The translations under genes and the position numbers were made by a program. A stretch of DNA of 15,836 nt from Candidatus Zipacnadia bacterium. GTDB lineage: Bacteria > Armatimonadota > UBA5377 > JALGUK01. Positions 6,873 through 13,554 of this stretch are shown here, one piece after another (positions within the stretch are counted from its first letter, which is position 1; each line of letters begins with the position of its first letter). Below the pieces are notes generated by a model that was not told the origin of the DNA, did no database searches, and saw only the letters and a list, made by a program, of their open reading frames with translations. The stretch is taken from assembly GCA_029820875.1 (NCBI GenBank), contig JALGUK010000043.1, positions 1 to 15,836 on the forward strand, written 5' to 3'.

Positions 6873-8582
6873 CTAACGTATTGTCCAGTGCAACCCCCCG
6901 GCCTGACCGTCTCTTAGCAAGTAGCCGAAACGCGACGGATCCAGCCAATTGTCCGCGGTTCCGCACCACATAATCTGCGTCTTGCGTCGCCCTCCATCAT
7001 CCGCATCGTTGACGCCCACGTCCAGGCCGATTCCCCGTATGTCCGCGCCCGCTCGTCGCGTTATGAACCCGTTCGGAACGCTCAAACGGACCCGGTAGCC
7101 GCCATCATCACGGCGGCTTAGAAGCGCAAGTTCATTAATGTCCGGCGGTGCTTGGTCGAGCGTGGACCAGATTGCCCGGCCGGGCTGTGGACCCGGTGCG
7201 AGAACACGGATGACTAAGACGCTTTCATCGTACACTGGCCTGCCCTCAATGGAGGGAGGCCTCAGATCCAGATAGAACTCAACACCGTCGCCCTCCGGCG
7301 GGTTTTGTGGCGGCCCGGGTGAGACATCATCATCGGTAACGCGGACTTCGATAGTCAGCTCCCGGTCGGTCCACCTCGCACCAAAGCTCGCTGATAGGTC
7401 CCACGGCCCTCGCCAGCGGTCCCGGCCAATTGTAAGGCCGCCGGGTCCGATGAAATTGCTCCAGATGCGCTCACCTTCGCGTGTTTTTGTGGGCGCAAGG
7501 GACAATTTCCGCGGGCGGATTGCAGGTGCAAAGGTGAGCCACTTGAGGGCATAGGCGCCGTAATCGGTGCTCTGTGCGGTTGCAAACAGCCGATACTGAA
7601 TGGACCGCGCACCATGCAGGAGCCTCGGTGTGGGTATCGGTACCTGAATCCTCTGCTCAGCGTTCGGCGCGAGGCGGAAATTGCCGGTTAGGGAGAACGT
7701 ATCCACGAGGATGTGCCATCGGCCTTGCACGGGGTCTTGGGTGAGGTTGGTGAGCCGCAGGACAATCGTCGTTGTGCTGTCTGGCCCGCATAGTCCATGT
7801 CCCTCGGCAAGCTGCACCTTCAGCCGAGGCTCCACGCCGACCAGCCGGTCAAAAGCTGCATAGAGCTCCCGTGCCATCACGGCGTGTACGTAAGCGCTCG
7901 GGTGCCTGTAATAGGGAAACGGGCCACGTGGGCCGAGATTGCTGTGCCGTATCGCTGAATCCAGGTCGGCTACAGGACAACCGAGCGCCTCGGCCGCACG
8001 CTTGGCTGCTGCGACGAACGGTGAGTTGAACGTCGTGGGCTCAGCCATGGGATGGGCGCAAAGGATTAGGCACCCATGGGTCTCCTCAAGGGTTCTTCGC
8101 CCAATCGCCAACAGATCCCGCTCGTATTGTTCGGGTGAAGTACCGGCCTGGAAGTCATTTCCGCCGTACTGCACGATGACCAGATCCGGCTCCGCCCACA
8201 GCACATCCTTAACCAGCCTTCGGAGCGCCTGTTCGGCGGTCTCGCCCGGGATGCCCCGACGCAGCAGAGCAATGTCGGGGTTATTGAACCGACTCCGAAG
8301 GGCCTCAGCGAAAACCTCAACAAATGTGTCACGCGATGGCTCAGCCAGCTCCATGCCGTAAGTAAGCGAATCACCCAGCGCCACTATCCGCGTAGGCCGG
8401 CCCGTTGTGAGCTTCTCGAGCAGAGCCGCCGCCCTCTGTTGCAATTCGTTCGTGCCGAGGACGGTCATTGCCGGCACTTGGTGCCCCGCAGCGTCACCAT
8501 AGGCGCCCTCCGCGGCACTCAACGGCGCTCGGTTGAGCGTGAGAATGATTGCCGTCACCAGCAAAGCCCTGCTAAACATCAT
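6873..8582 (-). CDS. Exported SGNH/GDSL-family hydrolase with C-terminal CBM9-like domain
   Basis: A 569-residue protein starting at tandem ATG codons (8582 and 8579) with AAGGA eight bases upstream. Residues 1-24 are a signal peptide (ALLVTAIILTL, LSAA). The SGNH domain (about 62-245) shows block I ALGDSLTYGM with nucleophile S72, block II glycine G110 (RRGIPGET) and block III GGND with N142. Block V reads PYYRHPSAYVHAVMA: His227 is present, but the position three residues before it, normally Asp, is Tyr224. A beta-rich linker follows (about 260-355). The C-terminal part resembles a CBM9/DOMON-like carbohydrate-binding fold (about 372-569: WTDRELTIEVRVTDDDV, GDGVEFYLDLRP). A role in de-esterifying polysaccharide outside the cytoplasm is plausible. 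It is flanked by genes on the other strand and seems monocistronic. Confidence 0.85.
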   Translation of the reverse strand: MMFSRALLVTAIILTLNRAPLSAAEGAYGDAAGHQVPAMTVLGTNELQQRAAALLEKLTTGRPTRIVALGDSLTYGMELAEPSRDTFVEVFAEALRSRFNNPDIALLRRGIPGETAEQALRRLVKDVLWAEPDLVIVQYGGNDFQAGTSPEQYERDLLAIGRRTLEETHGCLILCAHPMAEPTTFNSPFVAAAKRAAEALGCPVADLDSAIRHSNLGPRGPFPYYRHPSAYVHAVMARELYAAFDRLVGVEPRLKVQLAEGHGLCGPDSTTTIVLRLTNLTQDPVQGRWHILVDTFSLTGNFRLAPNAEQRIQVPIPTPRLLHGARSIQYRLFATAQSTDYGAYALKWLTFAPAIRPRKLSLAPTKTREGERIWSNFIGPGGLTIGRDRWRGPWDLSASFGARWTDRELTIEVRVTDDDVSPGPPQNPPEGDGVEFYLDLRPPSIEGRPVYDESVLVIRVLAPGPQPGRAIWSTLDQAPPDINELALLSRRDDGGYRVRLSVPNGFITRRAGADIRGIGLDVGVNDADDGGRRKTQIMWCGTADNWLDPSRFGYLLRDGQAGGLHWTIR

Positions 8583-8834
8583 CCGCGAAGTCCTTTTTCA
8601 CGTTGTTATCGCACCTGCCACAAACGCAGGCGCTCGGTTTTCATAACAACGCTCCAGCGTGCGAGTAGGTAGCAATGTTTGTTCCGTTTCACCGACCGAT
8701 ACCCTTGAATGGGCAGGTGCAAGACGCCCATGTTAATTCCCTGTACAAGGGCATATTGCCTTCTTCTCGGGACCTTTCTGTTCCTCCTCCGCGTGAAGGC
8801 TAACCGAGGCTCTTCGCCCCATCTATCATCTTTG
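8583..8834. other. Upstream part of the 321-base divergent intergenic region
   Basis: This stretch separates the minus-strand SGNH gene from the relA-type gene. I see no convincing open frame, tRNA or terminator in it. The only clear signals are the ribosome binding site of the SGNH gene (AAGGA on the minus strand at about 8591-8596) and, just beyond it, the promoter described separately. Confidence 0.5.
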
Positions 8835-8864
8835 TTGACACTGACAGGCCCTCAGTGCTAAAAT
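8835..8864 (+). promoter_or_regulatory. Sigma70-type promoter for the (p)ppGpp synthetase gene, with a palindrome in the spacer
   Basis: A perfect -35 box TTGACA (8835-8840), an 18-base spacer and a -10 box TAAAAT (8859-8864) lie about 40 bases before the relA-type start. The spacer contains a perfect dyad, CACTGA (8839-8844) and TCAGTG (8852-8857) around seven bases, overlapping the last two bases of the -35 box. That is the position of a repressor operator. The regulator is unknown. Confidence 0.65.
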
Positions 8865-8876
8865 CAGATCAAAGAC

Positions 8877-8907
8877 AGGAGGCCCCTTAATGGGCTTGCG
8901 GCGATGA
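8877..8907 (+). promoter_or_regulatory. Possible leader mini-ORF (MGLRR) coupled to the relA-type start
   Basis: The only good ribosome binding site here, AGGAGG (8877-8882), is 21 bases from the relA-type ATG at 8904 but seven bases from another ATG at 8890. That ATG opens a five-codon frame, MGLRR, whose TGA (8905-8907) overlaps the next ATG as ATGA. This is the usual geometry for translational coupling. No in-frame upstream start exists for the main gene. Confidence 0.4.
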
Positions 8908-11084
8908 GCATTGAGACGGTTCTTAGAAAAGTCAAAGCCCACGACCCTCGGGCGGATGTGGAACTTGTCCGCCGTGCGTATGACTTTGCTGTCCACGCGC
9001 ATGACGGCCAGAAGCGCCTCACCGGCGAACCCTATGTGGTCCATCCCCTTGCTGTCGCTGATATCCTCACCGACGTTCAGACCGACTACAGTTCCGTAGC
9101 CGCCGGTCTGCTGCACGACACCATAGAGGACTGCGGTGTTACCCGGGAGGAGCTTGCCGAAACGTTCAACACTGAAATCGCGCGCTTGGTGGAGGGTGTC
9201 ACCAAGCTGACGCGGATTGACTTCCGCTCCAAACAGGAGGAGCAAGCGGAGAACCTCCGCAAAATGCTCCTGGCGATGGCCGAGGACCTGCGGGTCATTA
9301 TTATCAAGCTGGCCGACCGTCTGCACAACATGCAGACACTTGACGTTTTCGACCGAGAGCGGCAAAGGGAGATTGCAACGGAGACCCTTCAGATATTTGC
9401 TCCTTTGGCCCACCGCCTGGGCATCTGGCACCTCAAATGGCAGCTCGAGGACCTTTGCCTGCGTTACCTGGAGCCGGAGGCCTACGAGGAGATTGCAAGC
9501 CGTGTTGTGGAGAGTCGCGAGGCGCGCGAGGAAGACGTAAGGCGCATCATCGCACACCTTAACGAAGTCTTCAAGCAAAAGGGCATCAAGGCGGAGGTTC
9601 AAGGGCGTCCGAAACATTTTTACAGCATTTACGACAAGATGAAGCGCGAGGGGCTCAGCCTCGAGCAGATCTTCGACCTGACGGCCATCCGTGTCCTGGT
9701 ACACACGGTCGAGGATTGCTATACCGTCCTGGGCATCGTCCACGACCTGTGGATTCCGCTGCCGGGGATGTTTACCGATTACATCGCCAAGCCCAAGCCC
9801 AATCGGTATCAGTCACTGCATACGAAGGTCCTTACCGGCGAAGGGCGGACGATGGAGGTGCAAATCCGCACATGGGACATGCACCGGACCGCCGAGTATG
9901 GGATTGCGGCACACTGGCGTTACAAGGAAGGCGGCACCGAAACCGAGTTCGACAAGAAGATGGCGTGGCTGAGGCAGCTTGTGGAGCTGGAGACAGACCT
10001 GAAGGATTCGCACGAGTTTCTCGAGTCGGTAAAGCTTGACCTTTTCCAGGACGAGGTCTTCGTATTCACTCCGCAGGGCGACGTCATTGACCTTCCAGCC
10101 GGCTCCGGCCCCCTCGACTTCGCTTACCGGATTCATACGATGGTCGGCCATCGGTGCATCGGGGCGAAAGTCAATGGCAAGATGACCTCGCTGGATTACG
10201 TGTTCAACAACGGTGACGTCTGCGAGATAATCACCGGCAGCAAGCCCAAGCCCAGCATGGACTGGCTCAAAATCCTCAAGACATCCCACGCCCGGGCGAA
10301 GGTCCGTCAATTCTTCCGCAAGCAACGCCGTGAGGAGAACATCCAGCGCGGGAGGGAACTGCTGGAGCGGGAAATTCAAAGACTCAGCCAGGAGGAACAG
10401 CGGCAAATAAGCCTTGAACGATTGCGGGACGTTGCGGCCAAGGGCAACTATGCCAGCGAAGAGGATGTCCTGGCTGCGATAGGATACGGAGAGTTCGATG
10501 CGGAGCATCTCGTCCAGCGACTGCGCAAGGAACCAGCCAAGCCGGAGTCACTCGAGGCGGAAGTTCAACTCATCCTGAGTGAGACCGATGAGCGCAAACA
10601 TGCGCAGGCCGGCATTGGTGTTACCGTCGGGGGAGTCAGCAACGTGCAATTCACGCTCGCCAAGTGCTGTTCACCGGTGCCCGGGGACCCTATCGTCGGT
10701 TACATCACGCGCAGCCGTGGGCTGGCTGTGCATCGAGCTGACTGCAAGAACCTGCAGGCGCATATGCAGCGCGCCCCCGAGCGGGTTCGGAAGCTGGAGT
10801 GGGCCGCTGAACCTCAGACGACCTACCCGGTGGAAATCCACATTCGGGCGTTCGATCGCCCGGGCTTGCTGAGCGATATCACCGCCATTACCACCGAACT
10901 GCAGATTAACATCGGACGCGTCGAAGCCCACCAACCATACTCCCAGACCGCATCCATCCGCATGGAGCTGCATGTACACGACACAGCAGAGCTGGGAGAG
11001 GTCATTCAACGCATTCGGCGGCTTAGCGATGTGCTGGACGTTCATCGAGGAACCGGCGCCCGCCTGCCGGGCCATCAGGTCTGA
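8904..11084 (+). CDS. relA: Long RelA/SpoT homologue: (p)ppGpp synthetase/hydrolase
   Basis: A 726-residue protein with the full Rsh architecture. The HD hydrolase domain (about 25-180) keeps HDTIED (H71-D76) and KLADRLHNM (D138, N142), so hydrolysis of (p)ppGpp looks intact. The synthetase domain (about 230-345) has GRPKHFYSIYDKM, DLTAIRVLV, YIAKPKPNRYQSLHTKV and EVQIRT. The four-residue signature that is RxKD in bifunctional and ExDD in synthesis-only enzymes reads MFTD here (289-292). The TGS domain (about 382-445) has FTPQGDVIDLPAGSGPLDFAY. The zinc-finger/RIS segment has CCSPVPGDPIVGYITRSRG and H610/C614. A C-terminal ACT domain covers about 642-715. Start ATG 8904 fits the family N-terminus. 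It has its own promoter and is followed 11 bases later by a methylase remnant. It controls the stringent response; the symbol is a family label only, and rsh would do equally well. Confidence 0.95.
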   Translation: MSIETVLRKVKAHDPRADVELVRRAYDFAVHAHDGQKRLTGEPYVVHPLAVADILTDVQTDYSSVAAGLLHDTIEDCGVTREELAETFNTEIARLVEGVTKLTRIDFRSKQEEQAENLRKMLLAMAEDLRVIIIKLADRLHNMQTLDVFDRERQREIATETLQIFAPLAHRLGIWHLKWQLEDLCLRYLEPEAYEEIASRVVESREAREEDVRRIIAHLNEVFKQKGIKAEVQGRPKHFYSIYDKMKREGLSLEQIFDLTAIRVLVHTVEDCYTVLGIVHDLWIPLPGMFTDYIAKPKPNRYQSLHTKVLTGEGRTMEVQIRTWDMHRTAEYGIAAHWRYKEGGTETEFDKKMAWLRQLVELETDLKDSHEFLESVKLDLFQDEVFVFTPQGDVIDLPAGSGPLDFAYRIHTMVGHRCIGAKVNGKMTSLDYVFNNGDVCEIITGSKPKPSMDWLKILKTSHARAKVRQFFRKQRREENIQRGRELLEREIQRLSQEEQRQISLERLRDVAAKGNYASEEDVLAAIGYGEFDAEHLVQRLRKEPAKPESLEAEVQLILSETDERKHAQAGIGVTVGGVSNVQFTLAKCCSPVPGDPIVGYITRSRGLAVHRADCKNLQAHMQRAPERVRKLEWAAEPQTTYPVEIHIRAFDRPGLLSDITAITTELQINIGRVEAHQPYSQTASIRMELHVHDTAELGEVIQRIRRLSDVLDVHRGTGARLPGHQV

Positions 11085-11095
11085 ATGGAGTTGTC

Positions 11096-11922
11096 ATGGG
11101 GATGCCGCCCTCTCGGCCTGCCGGTCAAACGCGCGATGCAAAGAGGGACCTGGGGCAGTATTTCACGGCCTCCGGCGTGGTCGAGTTCATGTTCGAGATG
11201 GTACGCACGCTGGCTGATATACCCTCCGAGGCGCCGCGCACGGTGGACCCGGCGTGTGGAACCGGCGCTTTCCTGCTTCATGCCCTGCACAGCCGGTTTA
11301 CCCCTCCCGAGTGCATCTTCGGCGTGGAGCAGGACGAGACAATGCAGCGGGTCTGGGAGGAAAGTGGCCTGAATGATGCGCTGGGCGCTCATTTATACGT
11401 GCAGGATGGACTTCGCGACACGAGGAAAGCATCAACTACAAGGGCGCCGAGGATCTCCTGCAGCGGCTGACTATCTGGCGTCGGCCTGGAAAACGCGCAC
11501 AGGACTCCCTCCCTGCGCTTGATGCAAAGGCTCTGACCTCGGCCGACCGCAAACGCCTCTCCCGCTTTCCTGTTGAGATTCTCTTTCTCGAACGCTTTGT
11601 CGAGCTTGCCCGACCCGGCGGGCAAATCGCGGTCATTCTCCCTGACGGCATCTTCTCCAATGCGCGCCATCAGTACGTGCGCGACTGGGTCCAGCGTCGT
11701 TGCCGGCTTCAGGCGGTGGTCAGCCTCCCCACCGCCGCTTTTCGAGGTGCAAGAACGGCTGCGAAGACCAGTATTCTGTTTTGCACACGTCGCAGCGGCA
11801 TGAACACTCCCTCGGACGGTGAAGTGCTGCTCTGCACCGTTGATTCGATTGACGGCCCCGGCGTTTTTGAGCCCGTCCTGGCAGCGGGTGCTGCTCTCGC
11901 CCCCAGCGCAAAGAGCACCTAA
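11096..11922 (+). pseudogene. Adenine-N6 DNA methyltransferase remnant: frameshifted, motif IV (NPPY/F) missing
   Basis: The first frame (from ATG 11096, with GGAG shortly before) gives motif X-like DLGQYFTASGVVEFM, motif I TVDPACGTGAFLLHAL, motif II FGVEQD and YVQDGL. Around 11405-11425 the sensible reading jumps to another frame: ESINYKGAEDLLQRLTIW, then SRFPVEILFLERFVELARPG, IAVILPDGIFSNARHQYVRD and FRGARTAAKTSILFC, ending at TAA 11920-11922. In N6-adenine methylases (N6_Mtase/Eco57I-like) the catalytic NPPY/NPPF motif lies between the DGL segment and the later PVEILFLERF-like helix; it is absent here. A deletion of a few dozen codons with a frame change explains both facts. The total of about 275 codons is also short, since these proteins usually have a target-recognition part. 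No restriction gene is adjacent. It is either a decayed orphan methylase or a mis-assembly. Confidence 0.75.
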
Positions 11923-11928
11923 CCCTTT

Positions 11929-11948
11929 GTAGGCGGCGCGGCCGCTAC
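11929..11948. terminator. Possible bidirectional hairpin between convergent genes
   Basis: The bases can form an eight-pair GC-rich stem (GTAG-CGGC against GCCG-CTAC, one bulged G) with a three-base loop. It lies between the methylase stop and the CBS-protein stop and overlaps the latter. There is no good T-run on either side, so it may be only a weak or Rho-assisted terminator. Confidence 0.35.
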
Positions 11949-12322
11949 ATCGCCTTGTTCACGATGTCGCTGACGGATACTATCCCCTGTACCTTACCGT
12001 CGAAGATGACCGGTGCGCGGGAGAGGCCGAAATTGGCCATCAAACGCGCGACGTACTTCACGTCCAGGTCGGGGTTGACCACCAGCAGCGGCTTGCTGAA
12101 GATCTCGTGGACCTTCACGCTCGCCGCATCTTCGCCTGCCGCGAACACGCTGTAGACGATGTCACGCTGGGTGACGATACCGTAAGCGTCGCCGGCATCG
12201 CGCCGCTCGACCACAAGCGCCCTGACCCCTGTCTCCTTCATCTTCGTCACCGCCTCGGCCACCGTTGCACTACCGTCAATAGTGATTACGTCCGCGGTCA
12301 TAATCTCCCGAGCTGTTGCCAT
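11945..12322 (-). CDS. Two-CBS-domain protein (stand-alone Bateman module)
   Basis: A 125-residue protein made of two CBS motifs: MTADVITIDGSATVAEAVTK with YGIVTQRDIV (about 7-60), and the second half with FSKPLLVVNPD, FGLSRAPVIFDG and IVSVSDIVNKAM. Paired CBS domains bind adenine nucleotides or similar ligands and usually signal energy status to a partner; the partner cannot be told here. The ATG at 12322 is preferred because the G-rich ribosome binding site (AAGGGG on the minus strand, about 12338-12333) is 10 bases away. A GTG three codons upstream (12331) is possible but sits too close to it. It is convergent with the methylase remnant, with 22 bases between stops. Confidence 0.88.
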   Translation of the reverse strand: MATAREIMTADVITIDGSATVAEAVTKMKETGVRALVVERRDAGDAYGIVTQRDIVYSVFAAGEDAASVKVHEIFSKPLLVVNPDLDVKYVARLMANFGLSRAPVIFDGKVQGIVSVSDIVNKAM

Positions 12323-12343
12323 CCTACTCACCCCTTCTATAAT
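12316..12343 (+). promoter_or_regulatory. Possible sigma70-type promoter
   Basis: TTGCCA (12316-12321), 16 bases, then a consensus TATAAT (12338-12343) on the plus strand. It overlaps the 5' end of the minus-strand CBS gene and points at the short cysteine-containing frame at 12363 and, further on, at the dehydrogenase. A chance match is possible. Confidence 0.35.
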
Positions 12344-12362
12344 CTATCCGCGCCGTCGGCCA

Positions 12363-12476
12363 ATGCCGGCCCAGGTGCGGGTTGCGGACCGCATCTACAA
12401 TTACTGTCGAAAGTGGTGCAACCCGCTACGCATTATGGCCTTCGAGTCGAGTCCGGCAGTTCCTGCTGAAAACTAA
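12363..12476 (+). pseudogene. Possible N-terminal remnant of a cysteine-rich small protein
   Basis: A 37-residue frame beginning MPAQVRVADRIYNYCRKWC and then losing clear protein character before TAA at 12474-12476. The RIYNYCRKWC part resembles, from memory, the start of hypothetical proteins that open with a cysteine cluster of the type YCxxxCxRCxxxxxC. Here the later cysteines are missing, as if the gene were cut or deleted after codon 19. No ribosome binding site precedes the ATG, though a promoter-like TATAAT lies 20 bases upstream. A chance frame cannot be excluded. A 9-bp inverted repeat (12377-12385 with 12418-12426) lies inside it. Confidence 0.3.
12377..12426. repeat. 9-bp inverted repeat, GCGGGTTGC / GCAACCCGC
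   Basis: The arms at 12377-12385 and 12418-12426 are perfectly complementary, with 32 bases between them. They lie in the intergenic region between the CBS gene and the dehydrogenase. No T-run follows, so it is not a standard terminator; role unknown. Confidence 0.5.
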
Positions 12477-12580
12477 AAAAAATTGCATCAGAAAAACACA
12501 TCTCAGGGCCGCGTGGAGGAAATGCTGACGCCGGCGGTGAAAAACTGCCCATGTGCCATGCCTTGAACAAGGAGGACGAG

Positions 12581-13522
12581 ATGAGGAGTCTCGTACTGGG
12601 CAAAGGGAAAGCCTGGGTCGAGGATACGCCTGACCCGATGCCCGAGGATGACTGGGTGGTCGTCAAGGTTCATTCTTCGCCGATTTGCGGGCACGAAGGC
12701 TCGGGGGAAGTAGTGGCCACTGATAAGGCGACGAGGTTGAAGCCTGGCGACAGGGTAGTGCTCATGCCGCTGGCGGGCTGTGGGCGATGCGAGATGTGCT
12801 GGCGCGGGGACTATATTTACTGCCGCAACAAGCCCCCGGTCCAGAGCCATTTCGCGCAGTACGTAAAGGCACGCGAGATGGCGTTGCCGTTGCTACCCGA
12901 TGATGTCAGCTATGACATCGGGTCGCTTGCCTGCTGTGCCCTGGGACCGGCCTTCGATGCACTGAAGCGACTTGAGGTCAGCGGGTTCGACACGCTGCTG
13001 ATTACCGGCCTGGGGCCGGTGGGCCTCGGGGCGCTGGCCATCGCGAAATTCAGGGGGGCACGGGTCCTCGCCACGGACGTTCAACCATGGCGCCGTGAGC
13101 GGGCGCGGCAGATGGGAGCTGATGAGGTGCTCGATGCGGGTGCGGACGATTTGTTGGAACAAATCCGTGACCTTACAGGCGGCCGCGGCCCCGAGAAGGC
13201 GATAGACTGCTCCGGCAATCCCCAGGCGGAGAGGCTCTGTCTGGACTCGGTGTGTGAGCGCGGGCGCATCGCCTTCATCGGCGAGAACCAGGGCGAGCTT
13301 CCCATCTCGCCGAGCCGCCAGTTCATCCGCCGCGGCCTGACTCTCTTGGGCGCGTGGCATTTCAACATGAACGACTACCCCGACATGCTTAAGATACTGC
13401 GGCGGTCGCCGGTGCTGCCTAAGCTTATCAGTCATACGTTCTCCTTTGACCAGGCTCAACAGGCATTTGAAACGTTCTTTTCCGGTAACGCGGCGAAAGT
13501 GATATTGAAGCCGTGGAAATGA
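12581..13522 (+). CDS. Zinc-dependent medium-chain alcohol dehydrogenase family protein, apparently missing a segment between catalytic zinc ligands
   Basis: The start ATG 12581 has AAGGAGG five bases upstream, so the longer frame from 12551 is rejected. The 313-residue product shows the medium-chain dehydrogenase pattern: catalytic-zinc Cys in SSPICG (C36), HEGSGEVV (H38-E39), LKPGDRVVL, structural zinc cysteines C67, C70, C73 and C81 (CGRCEMCWRGDYIYC), and a Rossmann GLGPVGLG (143-150) with D166 following, which favours NAD over NADP. In this family the first Cys and the GHE motif are normally some 20-25 residues apart; here they are adjacent (ICGHEG), and the protein is short by about that amount. 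This looks like an in-frame deletion. Whether it can still hold zinc is doubtful. The metallophosphoesterase follows 32 bases later, probably in one operon. Substrate is unknown. Confidence 0.85.
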   Translation: MRSLVLGKGKAWVEDTPDPMPEDDWVVVKVHSSPICGHEGSGEVVATDKATRLKPGDRVVLMPLAGCGRCEMCWRGDYIYCRNKPPVQSHFAQYVKAREMALPLLPDDVSYDIGSLACCALGPAFDALKRLEVSGFDTLLITGLGPVGLGALAIAKFRGARVLATDVQPWRRERARQMGADEVLDAGADDLLEQIRDLTGGRGPEKAIDCSGNPQAERLCLDSVCERGRIAFIGENQGELPISPSRQFIRRGLTLLGAWHFNMNDYPDMLKILRRSPVLPKLISHTFSFDQAQQAFETFFSGNAAKVILKPWK

Positions 13523-13554
13523 GCCGCGAATAACGCATGGGATTGAGTTAAGCA

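Noticed and set aside
9813..10508. Minus-strand open frame (231 codons) opposite the RelA/SpoT homologue
   Set aside because: Antisense shadow of conserved synthetase and TGS coding sequence; no start signal.
12472..12482. A-rich run as a terminator for the 12377-12426 inverted repeat
   Set aside because: It is an A-run on the plus strand about 50 bases from the repeat; for the minus strand it lies on the wrong side of the hairpin.
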